Positions 11,206 to 21,073 of a stretch of DNA of 64,000 nucleotides are shown piece after piece; position 1 is the stretch's first letter; each line of letters opens with the position of its first letter. The stretch spans positions 12,648,001 through 12,712,000 of the forward strand of contig JAPNXP010000002.1 in the NCBI GenBank assembly GCA_028753945.1. The letters are read 5' to 3'. A program made the position numbers and the translations under genes. Source of the stretch: Hexactinellida sp. DTS-2022 (taxonomy: Eukaryota; Porifera; Hexactinellida). The notes under the pieces are model-generated. The model searched no databases and had not been told where the DNA came from. It was given only the letters and a program-made list of their open reading frames with translations.

Positions 11206-11575
11206 CATCAGAGGTTGGAGAAAGAGGAACCGCATTTATATCTTCTTTGGCTGTCATTTCTCTTACATCAGCGAGATGAATTGTCTCAACATCATGTTGT
11301 ACTGGAGGTTGTGGGATAGGAGGTCTCTTTATGCTTGGATCTATTCTACTAGAAATATGAGGAGCAAAGTCTCCATAAATCTGTGCATAAGAGCGTTGCG
11401 ACTCACTTCCAGAATCTGGAATGATGAATAACCAACTGAAGCAGATGAAAGAAAAGAAGAATAAGAAAATAAACAAGATACGCTTATCTCTAGACCTACG
11501 ACCAAGCAGCAGGAACCTTGGAGACGATTGTTTGGAATGATAAAGTGGGAGAATTCCGCCTCCCGATTGAGACAT
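11206..11575 (-). CDS. Golgi alpha-1,2-mannosidase (GH47), exon 1
   Basis: Starts at ATG 11575 and runs 123 codons plus one base to donor GATG|GTGATT. The N-terminus is short, with Arg/Lys just before a hydrophobic anchor (RILFIFLFFFSFICFSWLF, about residues 32-50). A Pro/Ser-rich stem follows (IKRPPIPQPPVQHD). This is the cytosolic tail, signal-anchor and lumenal stem layout of Golgi type II glycosidases. The single trailing base joins exon 2 in frame, giving Asp-Glu at the junction. The stem is too variable to identify alone; the assignment rests on the phase match to exon 2, which carries the GH47 signature. Confidence 0.78.
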
Positions 11576-11900
11576 ACTAATCTTAAAATAATTTGCAATT
11601 GAGTAATATATCTGAATAGATGGGTTACAAATTCAAAAATGTATTTAGCGTGTCCAAATTTGGGATTAATGTTTTAAACGACATAAGATCTGCTCATATA
11701 GCCGAGCCCGCTTAATGGGGTCAACCGCTTAATAGTTCAAATTTCGGTTAATCGGGACAAAATAATGGGATTCGAGTCCAAAATTGGTCAATATTTGGGG
11801 TTAATAGCAAAATAAGAGCTTAAAAATTACGTCAGCAATTATATTTAATATTATTTCCTGGCTTGAGCAAATTCACGAAAATTCCACCTATATGGAGTTA
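11576..11900. other. Upstream region of the mannosidase gene
   Basis: The 5' flank of the ATG at 11575 on the minus strand. No clear TATA or initiator could be assigned. A GCTTAATGGGGTCAACCGCT block near 11710-11760 resembles pogo MITE ends. Confidence 0.4.
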
Positions 11901-11908
11901 TGACCACG

Positions 11909-12051
11909 ACCAGGACTATTCATAAATCACAGAGTCAGATGACTCGTGACAAAATTCAGTGACTCGAGTCACCAAGTCAATTGACTCGTGACAGAATTCA
12001 GTGACTAGAGTCACCGAGTCTGACTCGATGACTCGCGTGAAAAGCCCTGGT
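11909..12051. mobile_element. Small hAT MITE, GAGTCA-repeat family, copy 1
   Basis: Ends CAGGACTATTCA and TGAAAAGCCCTG enclose alternating GACTCGTGAC / GAGTCACC units. GTTATGAC to the left (six bases off the terminus) and GTTATGAT to the right look like a decayed 8-bp target duplication. The same family, with a perfect duplication, lies at 53899-54015. Confidence 0.75.
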
Positions 12052-12059
12052 TATGATGC

Positions 12060-13330
12060 AATTGTCACATTTTAAAAGTTGAAAATACGGTAAATTTCTC
12101 ATACCACACATTAAATTAAAAAAAAACAAAAAATGAATATGATTTAGGACATATTTGTCACGTCATAATTTCATTACACTACTTAATATTGATCATCAAA
12201 ATTTAACATTGCACTTAATTATTAAAGCAATTTACTCAATAATTGACGTTAGAAAAATACAGTAATACCAGGTTAATATACTGTCACGGATAAAGCGAAA
12301 TATCGATTAGAGTGTATAAGTTCAATTCCCCTAGCCTATACAAATGAATGCAAGTGACTCCATTAATTTGATTAAGTATGACGGTCCCAGGTGTTCGTAT
12401 TAACGAGATAGCTTACTCTATTGTAATTAATTATTCCAAACAATTTAAGTGTTGAAACAATAAAATTACATCACTCTGCATAAAAATATTGATGAAACAG
12501 AGATAAAAGTGAAGGCTATTAGATGAGAACAAATTAAGAAAATATAAAATATAATAATTAAATTGTATATTTGACGTTGAATTTAGTTTATCAAATAGAG
12601 CATTTAATACCTGTAGCAACAATAAAAATTATAACCAATCGAGTTCTCAAAGTAAATCAGAATATTTTAGGAATTAGAAGATTTGTACTGGCTCTATAGT
12701 GCATATACCTAGAAAGAGAGGAAGTGAAATAAGTCAGAGATCAGATATACTTAAAATACTACTACTAATGTTAAAATCAAACCAATGTAAAGTTATTATA
12801 TAAAATAAAATAAACAATTTAAAGCGACACGATGATCAACAAGATAAATAAAAGGAATACGAAAACTGTTTATTTATATAGTAGTTATTATACTGCTAAC
12901 AGGAAATAGAAATGATTAGAATCTAGCACACTTAAAAGTTGTGGATAAATAAGTTGAATGATGAGTGTCATAAGTTTACCCGAACACATTATCAAGTATA
13001 CTGTACGTAAGTTATAACCAAGAATGTTCTAAATTGGACTCAATATTGAGACAAAAATTTCGCTATTATAGATTGTGAATAATAATACGAAATTTTTTAT
13101 AGTTTTACAATACTGTGTTTTGAAAAAGTATGTACTGCAAGTTTTGTTCGGTTGGAGTGCACAATCAGAAAGTTTGGATTCTTACTCTGAATGGTTGAAA
13201 TGTATTCGGGAATTAATGCAGGTTAGGTATAATAAAAATAACAACAAAGCCATGCGGAAAACAGGAGATAGGGGGATGCGTCCCTACATGTGAGAATTAC
13301 TTCATATGAGATGGTTATATAGCATTAGGT
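12060..13330. other. Long AT-rich spacer
   Basis: Apart from a pogo-MITE fragment (about 12360-12424), I find no gene, RNA or intact transposon. The ORF at 13075-13293 has no recognisable motif and a lone-frame composition typical of chance. Confidence 0.5.
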
Positions 13331-13340
13331 GATTGCCAGT

Positions 13341-13750
13341 CAGAGTTTGCCAGAAAAGACTACCCCGGAAAATAACCCCTGGAAAAAAACCGAAAAAAAC
13401 AGGTTTTTTCCACCCCGGAAAAGGGCAGTAAATTTGGAAAAAACACTTATGACCATACTGCAGGCCCATTTATGGTCAGCTTCTATATGCAAGAGACAGA
13501 TATTTTAAAGAGATTCCACACTTCTAGTGCCAACGATTGTTAAATTTAGGACTTTTGAGAGTGGATCCGTAACGTTAAACAAAGGTTAGTGGATTAACCA
13601 CTAAATACACCGAAATACGTATATTAATTACGCGTAGGCCAGTCAATAGAAAAAGGCAGAAAGTCCAGAAAATGGCGTTTTTTACGGAAAAAACGGTTTT
13701 TCCACCTGCCCCGGTCTTTTCTAGAAAAGGGCGGTTTTTCCGAACACTGT
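13341..13750. mobile_element. Probable hAT MITE, CCCCGGAAAA family
   Basis: Ends CAGAGTTTGCCAGAAAAGAC and ..CCGAACACTG, with GGAAAA/TTTTCC-rich subterminal blocks. TTGCCAGT on the left and ATGCCAGT on the right are a near-perfect 8-bp duplication, but the right copy is two bases off the terminus. Confidence 0.65.
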
Positions 13751-13881
13751 AATGCCAGTGAATATTTTATAACAACAATACAGCATTACCCACAGTTCGA
13801 AAACCATAAAGGACATAAATACTGATCAAAAACATTTAAACACTAGGCCAGGCCCTCTTGGCACCGCCCTGATATCGCGAA

Positions 13882-14171
13882 TTATAATTGTATAAACACA
13901 GACCTTCTATTAGTAACCTGAGTGAGCTGTAAAAATGAATCTTTTCTTCTGACATTATTGAGTATTCCCAATATCCCAATGATGTGTGGGAGCGAAGAGA
14001 ATAATACTAACGGGCTAAAGGGAGCCTGAGAGTAACACGTGAGAACTACGCCCAGATGGTATAGGATCTGAGCACCAGAATCAGGATACCGACAGTAACG
14101 GTAGAGTCCTGTAGTGCATAAACTATCTGGATCCTTTAGCTCGTGCTTATCCTTCTGCCATTCAGTTATTG
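13882..14171 (-). CDS. DUF1295-like membrane protein, exon 3 (terminal)
   Basis: A 290-nt open block after acceptor TTTATTTTAG|CAATAAC. It carries ITEWQKDKHELKDPDSLCTT then GLYRYCRYPDSGAQILYHLG, two hydrophobic stretches, and a stop TAA at 13882-13884. The GL-x-RY-x-R-x-P-(4)-x pattern after a W/DWQK box is the core of the DUF1295/steroid 5-alpha-reductase C-terminal/ICMT-PEMT-like fold, a family of multi-pass membrane enzymes using NADPH or SAM. His of the usual RHPNY..E is Tyr here and Glu is Gln, so activity is uncertain. Its first two bases complete the codon left by exon 36911-36723. The exact enzyme cannot be named. Confidence 0.7.
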
Positions 14172-14380
14172 CTAAAATAAATTACAATAAAACTCTAGAT
14201 TGTAATTGCGAAATATGTAAAGATAAAAAATAAAATTAGATGAGTAATTAACGGCTTCCAATGTAATACCTTCCTTTTGATAAATATTGGGGCGGCGGAA
14301 GGGGTGGGTGTAACAAATACAAGGATAGAACGTAACTAAACCGTAGATTCGTTCGCTCGTTGTTATAGATCTGAATATAC

Positions 14381-14504
14381 AAAATCCAAAATTGCAGCTG
14401 TGCCGACGCATGTTCCTTTGGTGGCACTATATTTTGTTGGTGGTTTATTGATAGTGCCTCCAAAGGAACATGCTATCGGCATAGCTGCAATTTTGGATTT
14501 TTTT
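14381..14504. repeat. Long-hairpin element, copy H1
   Basis: About 124 bp forming a near-perfect stem: AAAATCCAAAATTGCAGC..GTGCCGACGCATGTTCCTTTGG pairs with CCAAAGGAACATGC..GCTGCAATTTTGGATTTT, around a loop of about 24 bases. Four more copies occur at 16112, 34711, 43256 and 47498. Confidence 0.9.
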
Positions 14505-14639
14505 CGCCAAGTCATCATCACTATTAAGGTGTTAAATTATTTCAGAAAGGTGTTTCAAAAGGAAACAACCCTTAGTGAGTTGGAAGTTTCGTTTTAGCTC
14601 ACTTCATTTCAAAGATATTCAAGTTTCAGTAGAATATAA

Positions 14640-15400
14640 TAAGTGATGAGCAAGTATTTTTTATGTGCGTGTTGGGTGATCCCCAACACCAACCAACCCA
14701 TTCGAAAGATAGAATTCACAAAATTGTAAAAACACATTTTTTGACGATGTCATCATCACCTCAAGGTGTCAAGACCCACTTGTATAGGTGGTACGTGGCA
14801 TAAGGAGCAATTGATAAATTGAAAGTTTGTTTCTATCTTGTATCATCTCTGAGATTAATGAAATTTAGCTAATTAATTAATTATTAATTATTTAACACCA
14901 TTATTATGTACAGCAAAATAAATTAACTTCAAATATTTGCTATAATTATTAATCTAAATTGAATTTCACCATAATATTTGAATTCCACGCACTCGATAAC
15001 CCCAATAATCTAATTGGAACCGTCTCTATAAGTTAAATACAGAATGAATGAATTATAATTAATTACGTCAGTACATTAATTGTGCAAGAATATTGTCGCT
15101 GAAATAAATATACTAATAACTTAATCTGTCGTTGTTGTGAAATGTAGAACCTTAGTTTTCAATTAGAAAATAGAAGCCTACTCGATCTGACAAGTTGAAT
15201 CAATATAATTATTACAAGTTGAAACAATGGAATTATATTTAACACTTTCAATTGAATTGTTAGTAAACAAAGGAAATTTGCAACTCAATAGTGGCACAAA
15301 CGAAGCGCAATTTGAAAATTCGTGCACTGTGACAAGGTGTAGAATTTAATTCTCTATCGAATGCATATAAATTGAATATAAAATAATAGATAAAACACCT
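14640..15400. repeat. Dispersed repeat segment, plus orientation
   Basis: 14957-15390 matches the reverse complement of about 35015-35410 (shared CACTCGATAACCCC, GTAGGCTTC..TTTTC and ATGCATATAAATTGAAT blocks). Non-coding, AT-rich. It adjoins hairpin H1, and the other copy adjoins hairpin H3, which is itself inverted. The two may be parts of one larger element. Confidence 0.65.
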
Positions 15401-15639
15401 CTTCTAGATCTCAATCTTATAGTTTTAGGAACTTAACAGATTATAGAGGTGGTCAGGGCGCCGTTTGCGCACCAGAAATCCGCCACCTGGCGGCGCCTCT
15501 CAGGGATGTTCTGGGATAAACAATATACACGCATTAGATTATTACTTATGTTAAATATATCAACCTAAGGATTACGTATATGGGTTTACATCAAGTTTAG
15601 TTTGTAATTATTTGATTTTCACTAAAGATAAAGATCGTG
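15401..15639. other. Spacer, nothing recognised
   Basis: Contains a GC-rich island (GGCGCCGTTTGCGCACC..GGTGGCGGATTT-like inverted motif at about 15455-15500) that may be a MITE end. No gene. Confidence 0.4.
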
Positions 15640-15647
15640 GTAATTTG

Positions 15648-15984
15648 TAGGACTGAAAAGAATATTCGAAATGTAACGAACGAACCTTTTTCTAAACGAA
15701 CGATATTCGTTCGTTTGGATGACTAAGCATTAAATCTATTTCAAAATAGGTTTTTGTCAATGTTACAATGGTTTAATAATAGTTGCAAATTGTATTAGAC
15801 ATAAGTAAGCTAATAATCAGCTAGTTTAAGTAGGTATTTATATTTACGATCACTCCAAGCTAAACAAAAGACATGTTCTTGTCCAAAAGTAGTAAACGAA
15901 TATCCGTTTCAATCAAATATTCGTTCAATCATTTAATATTCGAATATTCGGTTAAATAATTTCGGTATATTCGTTTCAGCCCTC
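15648..15984. mobile_element. hAT MITE, AACGAATATTCG family, copy 1
   Basis: 337 bp with ends TAGGACTGAAAAGAATATTCG and ..TATTCGTTTCAGCCCTC; flanks GTAATTTG / ATAATTTG match 7 of 8. Subterminal blocks of AACGAATATTCGTT. Opposite orientation to the copies at 19440 and 19816. Confidence 0.85.
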
Positions 15985-16111
15985 ATAATTTGTCTCGCTG
16001 TAGTATTCAGATCAGGTCGCCGTAATTGCTAAGAGCGAAAGGTATTCGTCTTTATTTAGTAATAAGATATAAATATTAAATTCAAATCAAAGTGATAGAG
16101 CTAACCTTAAA

Positions 16112-16235
16112 GAATCTAAAATAACAGCTGTGCCGACTGCACATTCATTTGGAGGCACTATATTTGGGGTTTTAATGACTAATAGTGCCTCCACCAGAAA
16201 ATGCTGTCTGCACAGCTGTTATTTTAGATTTTTTC
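16112..16235. repeat. Long-hairpin element, copy H2 (diverged)
   Basis: Stem arms AATCTAAAATAACAGCTGTG and CACAGCTGTTATTTTAGATT pair perfectly at the base although both differ from the other copies (which have TTGCAGC / GCTGCAA). Both arms changed together. Confidence 0.88.
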
Positions 16236-17505
16236 TTTCATAGAGTGGAATAAATGTAAATGTAACAACCCTTGTTCTCGTCAGCTTGGCGATGGATCAC
16301 CTAACCGCTACGAATTAAGATATATTAGCTAAGATGTTGTATTAATATATATTCTTCAACTTCACAACTAAACCCAATAATTATTAATCAATTCCCAGTT
16401 GACAGAGTCTTCAGTATATGCATTTATCTGTAATACCCTTTGCCCTCCATGTACATATAAATTTTCATCGATTTTATAACATTTTTTATGAACAGCAACA
16501 ATAGATATTCAAATCATATATCCGTGGAACACTAAATTTGATATTAGCATACTTGTTTACCCATTATAACAATCGTTAGAAAGTAAATAGGTTCAACTTC
16601 ATTCTGAATCAAACCAATTTGTTTACCTTTTGTAAACGTCAACAATATGTAAACGTAATAGTTTCGCATATTCGAAATCAGCATACTTGTTTACTTAGAA
16701 TGACAAATGGGATTCAGTTTATATTTCCATTATAAATGCGTTTTAGTTAGGGCATTAGTCGATCGCCAAAAAATTGATCGCGATCTCGATCCCGATCTTC
16801 ACTTAAAATAGTATCGCGATCTCGATCCCGATCGCATTTTTACAAATGATCGCCGATCCGATCTCGATCATTTCTTATTTGCCGTGGTAACTATTCAGGA
16901 TGCTCAGGTTTCAACTTGACCAACTTTTAGAAACATTGAAGTGAAGTTTTCAACAACCTGAAAAATATTTTATAATTACGGGCATGTTTTATGGATAAAT
17001 TGAATTAATAATCGTATTCAAATTAAATACACGAGCCCTTCGGTCTCGGTCGCTTCGCGACGGATCACTCTCTCACAAAAGTCGCTTCGCGACTTTTGTT
17101 CGTTCGTGTTACACACTACACGACACAATTAAACTGCCGCTTCGCGGCCTCACTTTGCTCAAATATCACTCATATTAAACCTGTGATTTCTAAAATAAAG
17201 GTACTCAATTCAGTATGCTGCTATTTGTGACCCAAGTATGTCAACTAATTAAGTAATTAATTCATTTTATTTACTAACCCAGGATTTACTGCTTTGTCCA
17301 GTTGTGAACCCCCTATGGCAATTTCTCCACTGCATGTGGAGCCTTGAGTCCACTTAGACCCATAATACAAGCTTAGATATTTTGTTGAGCGTTTGGAGTC
17401 GTCTCTAGAGATTATACTCGATTGCAACTACACTCGAAGTCGAATGTAAACAGCTAACAGAAAATAAGGAAACATAATTCTCTAAAATAGTTCGTTTTCT
17501 GCTCG
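16236..17505. repeat. Repeat-rich flank of the pogo relic
   Basis: Holds two copies of the AGCATACTTGTTTAC module (16552, 16680) also seen at 43627, 43805, 48030 and 48232. A GATCGCGATCTCGATCCCG block lies at 16755-16880. At 17020-17160 are hairpins TCGGTCGCTTCGCGACGGA and GCCGCTTCGCGGC, which recur inverted at 20530-20640. No gene. Confidence 0.65.
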
Positions 17506-18713
17506 TTACAAATCTCCTAAAATCACTTTAACACAAGTGTCTAAGGCTTTTTGTGCTGCTTCATCAAAACCCTGTTCTAAAAAATATCGTTGCAGGTTTT
17601 GAATTGACTCCCTGGCAAACGCATTATAAATAATTGCCTTACTATTTACATCGTCTTCGTCATTTTCTGAGCTATATTCTCTTTTATTTATAATCCCTTC
17701 AATAATGTCATCATCATAGTTGCTAATGATTTCTTCAAAGCACTGTAATTCCTTGTCTATTATAAGATAGCCATCCACATTAGTAACCTCGGATAAAACT
17801 GGTTCCTTTTTGTTCCCTCTACATGATCAGCAGTGTTCCGAATCCGCTCTTGTGGAAACAATTGGTAAGTCTCTTGTTTCACAAGCCTCCAGCTCCTAGA
17901 AAGAAAATATACGTATAGAGCATCGAGAAGCAAAATTTGGAGTTGATATCGATGGCTGTTGATCTAAGGGTTGTATTAGGGAAGTTGTATTTGCAGGGAG
18001 AAATTCGAGTCTATTATTAGGATGTGCTGGACAGTTGTCAACTAGTAGACTTTACGGTTCTCTCTTATGAGAGCGACATCCCAATCCGTAATCCATTGTT
18101 GAAATATTACGCTCATCATCCAGGCATTACTGTTGACCCAATATATAACAGTAGAGTCACCATGTTAATGCCTTCAAAGCATCTTGGTCTTTACTTTTCC
18201 CAATTATGAGAAGTTTTTTTGAACTACCAGACATGTTGACACACAGGAGGACTGTAACACGTTCCATAACTTTATTGCTACCACTAAGCTGTTCGTAAGT
18301 GTAGCATAGGGATTGTCCGGGATGGCACGATATTACAAACTTGTCCCATCTGCATTATATATATCAAAGGGACTCAAAAGCTCAGGAAGTTTTGTTGATT
18401 TCCAATCCTCTGCTCTCCAAATCTGCACTAGCATTTTCTCCGTTATCTGGTCTCTAATAATCCATCGGGATAACCATCCCTCAGTCGCAATAAAGTCAGG
18501 TCTACCTAATTTTTCAGCGAATTCCTCTGCTTTGGACTTCAATATCAACCAGCTAACCGTCACACGATTATGTAGATAAGTTTTGAACCATTGATTTAGT
18601 GCTTCGTCTACTTCAGGGTCCTTCTCACTTTTCTCTCTCTTCCTGGAATTATTCCTCGCCTTTTCTATCTCTTCTGAAACCTTTGACGTAATTCTTGTTC
18701 CTGCCTTTTAGGG
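17506..18713 (-). pseudogene. pogo/Tigger-type transposase relic
   Basis: Minus-strand pieces in order. A CENP-B-type helix-turn-helix half lies near 18713-18480 (DPEVDEALNQWF, ILKSKAEEFAEKLGRPDF, GWLSRWIIRDQI). A DDE core starts with DIYNADGTSL where pogo has YN.DE (18340). VTVLLCVNMSGSSKKLLIIG follows (about 18265), then LLVDNCPAHPNN with the second Asp (about 18040) and LPANTTSLIQPLDQ (about 17980). A C-terminal piece lies at 17778-17506 (IQNLQRYFLEQGFDEAAQKA). Frameshifts, a stop after DGTSL and small deletions break it. pogo transposases cut and paste at TA; this relic may belong to the source of the pogo MITEs in the window. Confidence 0.85.
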
Positions 18714-18781
18714 ATCGAGCCGTCCCGGTCCCGGCAAGAAATTGCAGCTTCTTCCCCGGCCCCGGCTGAAAGTACCTCAAC

Positions 18782-19017
18782 CAGTCCTTCATCTAGCCCT
18801 GAGAGATCCGCGCACCCTAGGTGATGTTGATTTTACAATCGCGCACCCAAATTTACCAAAAATAGCACATTTCCGAAAAAAGACGAAAATCTAGCATTAA
18901 AAACACTCTGGGTACGCAGTGCGCACCCAAATTTATTTCAATTTCACGCACCCGTCCAGCATTTTCCTTAGAATTACGCACCCCTGGGTGCTCACTGCGC
19001 ACCCAGATGAAGGCCTG
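18782..19017. mobile_element. hAT MITE, GCGCACCC family
   Basis: 236 bp with ends CAGTCCTTCATCT and AGATGAAGGCCTG, and exact 8-bp duplication ACCTCAAC (18774-18781, 19018-19025). Internal GCGCACCC/GGGTGC motifs. Its flanks (CCCCGGCTGAAAGT..TAGCCGGGACC) may be an older GC-rich element that it interrupted. Confidence 0.93.
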
Positions 19018-19188
19018 ACCTCAACTAGCCGGGACCTATTTGGGTTTGAAAAACATTTGTAAACCTTGTTTACAATAAATAAGTTCTTCCTCAATGACAA
19101 CTAATATATTTCGATTAACTAGCGTGAATATTTAATACATTATCACTTTTAAACTAACAAAATGCTACTCTATTTGTTGAGAAATTTC

Positions 19189-19190
<2 letters not shown>

Positions 19191-19227
<37 letters not shown>
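19191..19227. repeat. (ATA)n microsatellite
   Basis: Twelve near-perfect ATA/TAA units. Confidence 0.95.
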
Positions 19228-19439
19228 TTAATGCATTTGGGATGCCTTACACAAGTGTCTCAAGGCGTCCACAGTAAAATTAAAATGGATTAAGTACAAG
19301 ATAAGCAAACAAATAAATACAATAAATAGAGCAGAACAATGTTATTGATTTATTTATATATTTGTTTACAAAAAAAAGTAAATAAATTAATGAAAATTCA
19401 AAATCAACCTAGAAGTTAGCTTTCAACAAGTATTATTGG

Positions 19440-19810
19440 TAGGGCTGAAACGAATACACCGAGTATTCGTTCAAAATGATTGAACGAATATTCTTTTGGA
19501 CGAATATTAGATTGAAACGGATATTCGTGACTACTTTTGGACAACATGACTTTTGTTTAACTTGGAGAGATCGTAAATATGAATTCCTACCTAAACTAGC
19601 TGATAATTAGTTAATTTGTGTCCAATATACTTTGTAACTAATATTAAACCTTTAACAAAAACCTGTAACAATAACAAAAACCTATTTTCCAATGTATTTG
19701 TGTCTTGAAATTGATTTAATGCATAGTCATCCAAACGAACGAATATTCGAATATTCGTTCGTTTAGAAAAAGGTTCGTTCTTTATATTTCGAATATCCGT
19801 TTCAGCCCTA
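19440..19810. mobile_element. hAT MITE, AACGAATATTCG family, copy 2
   Basis: 371 bp with ends TAGGGCTGAAACGAATA and complement. No clean target duplication remains. Copy 3 inserted at its right end. Confidence 0.85.
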
Positions 19811-19815
19811 AAATT

Positions 19816-20227
19816 TAGGGCTGAAACGAATATACCGAATATTCGAATATTCGTTCGAAATGATTGAACGAATATTCGTTCGTTTGCAAACGAATATTCG
19901 TTACGAAACGAATATTCGTTTGGACGAATATTAGAATGAAACGGATATTCGTTAACTAATTTTGGACAACAACAAGACTTTTGTATAGCTTAGAGATATC
20001 GTAATTATAAATTCCCACTTAAACTAGCTGATTATTAGTTAACTTGTGTATAATACACTTCGTACTATTATTATACCATTGTAACATGATCAAAAACCTA
20101 TTTTCCAATGTATTTTGTCTCGAGAAATTGATTTAATGCTTAGTCATCCAAACGAACGAATATTCGAATATTCGTTCGTTTAGAAAAAGGTTCGTTCGTT
20201 ACATTTCGAATATTCGTTTCAGCCCTA
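19816..20227. mobile_element. hAT MITE, AACGAATATTCG family, copy 3
   Basis: 412 bp, same ends, with exact 8-bp duplication CTAAAATT (19808-19815, 20228-20235). The first three bases of the duplication are the last three of copy 2, so copy 3 landed across the edge of copy 2. Confidence 0.92.
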
Positions 20228-20235
20228 CTAAAATT

Positions 20236-21065
20236 TATAGGTAAACAAGTATGCTGATTTCGGATTTCGCATTTACAAATTTCTAATATGAATATTTGTT
20301 GTTGTTGTTGTTTGCACAAATAGGTAAACAAATTAATGAAATTCAAAATCAACCTAGAAGTTAGCTTTCAACGGGTAAATTAGGTAAATACGATGCTGAA
20401 CACGAATTCCGCATTCGTTAATTTATAATATGAATATTTATTGTTGTTGTTTACACAAATAGGTAAACAATTAATGAAAAGCAAAATAAACCTTGAAGTT
20501 AACTATGGAAAATGGTAACAAGGGTGAGGAGTAAGGCCGCATAGCGGCCGTTAACTTGAGATGCGTACACCGATCCGTCGCAAAGCGACCGAAACCAATT
20601 GGCTCGTATTTAATAGATTCCTTTAAGTTAGTTTGGTCAAGAGTCATCATTTTAATACATTGCCAGCCAAGTCGAACAATATCCTCCGGAATGAAGGCAA
20701 GGGCTGCTGTCTGGCGAATAAATTGGTTGATACTTTTTAATCTTGTCTAAAAGCAGTTTGCAGGACAGTGAATTAGGTTTTCGATTAAGCGCCAGGGTAA
20801 ATTTTTAAAAACACCCCTTCACTGTAGTTGCAGGGAATGCAAGCTGAATTGCCTGTATAACCGAAATTTCGAAATCTGTTATAATTTAGTGGGTCTGATA
20901 TCACAACCAAGTTCTCTAGCTTGGATATGAGTAGCTCTAACGCTTGTCAGTATATATTACATTAGTTTCCTGGGAGGAGACAGTACGTCTATATGTAAAT
21001 TGCTTTCCATTTTTGAAGGCGTGACAGGTAAATATATGCTAAATAGGCTGGTAATGTATTAAATG
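20236..21065. other. Repeat-derived spacer
   Basis: Two imperfect copies of a GGTAAACAAATTAATGAA block (20320-20475) and the inverted partner of the 17020-17160 CGCTTCGCG hairpin segment (20530-20640). No gene recognised. Confidence 0.55.
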
Positions 21066-21073
21066 CACTATCC

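Noticed and set aside
12431-12622. Hydrophobic 63-codon ORF as a small membrane protein
   Set aside because: AT-rich chance ORF; composition is Leu/Phe/Asn as expected from random AT-rich DNA, and there is no support from context.
18313-18579. Plus-strand ORF opposite the pogo relic
   Set aside because: Shadow of the minus-strand transposase reading, which carries recognisable motifs.
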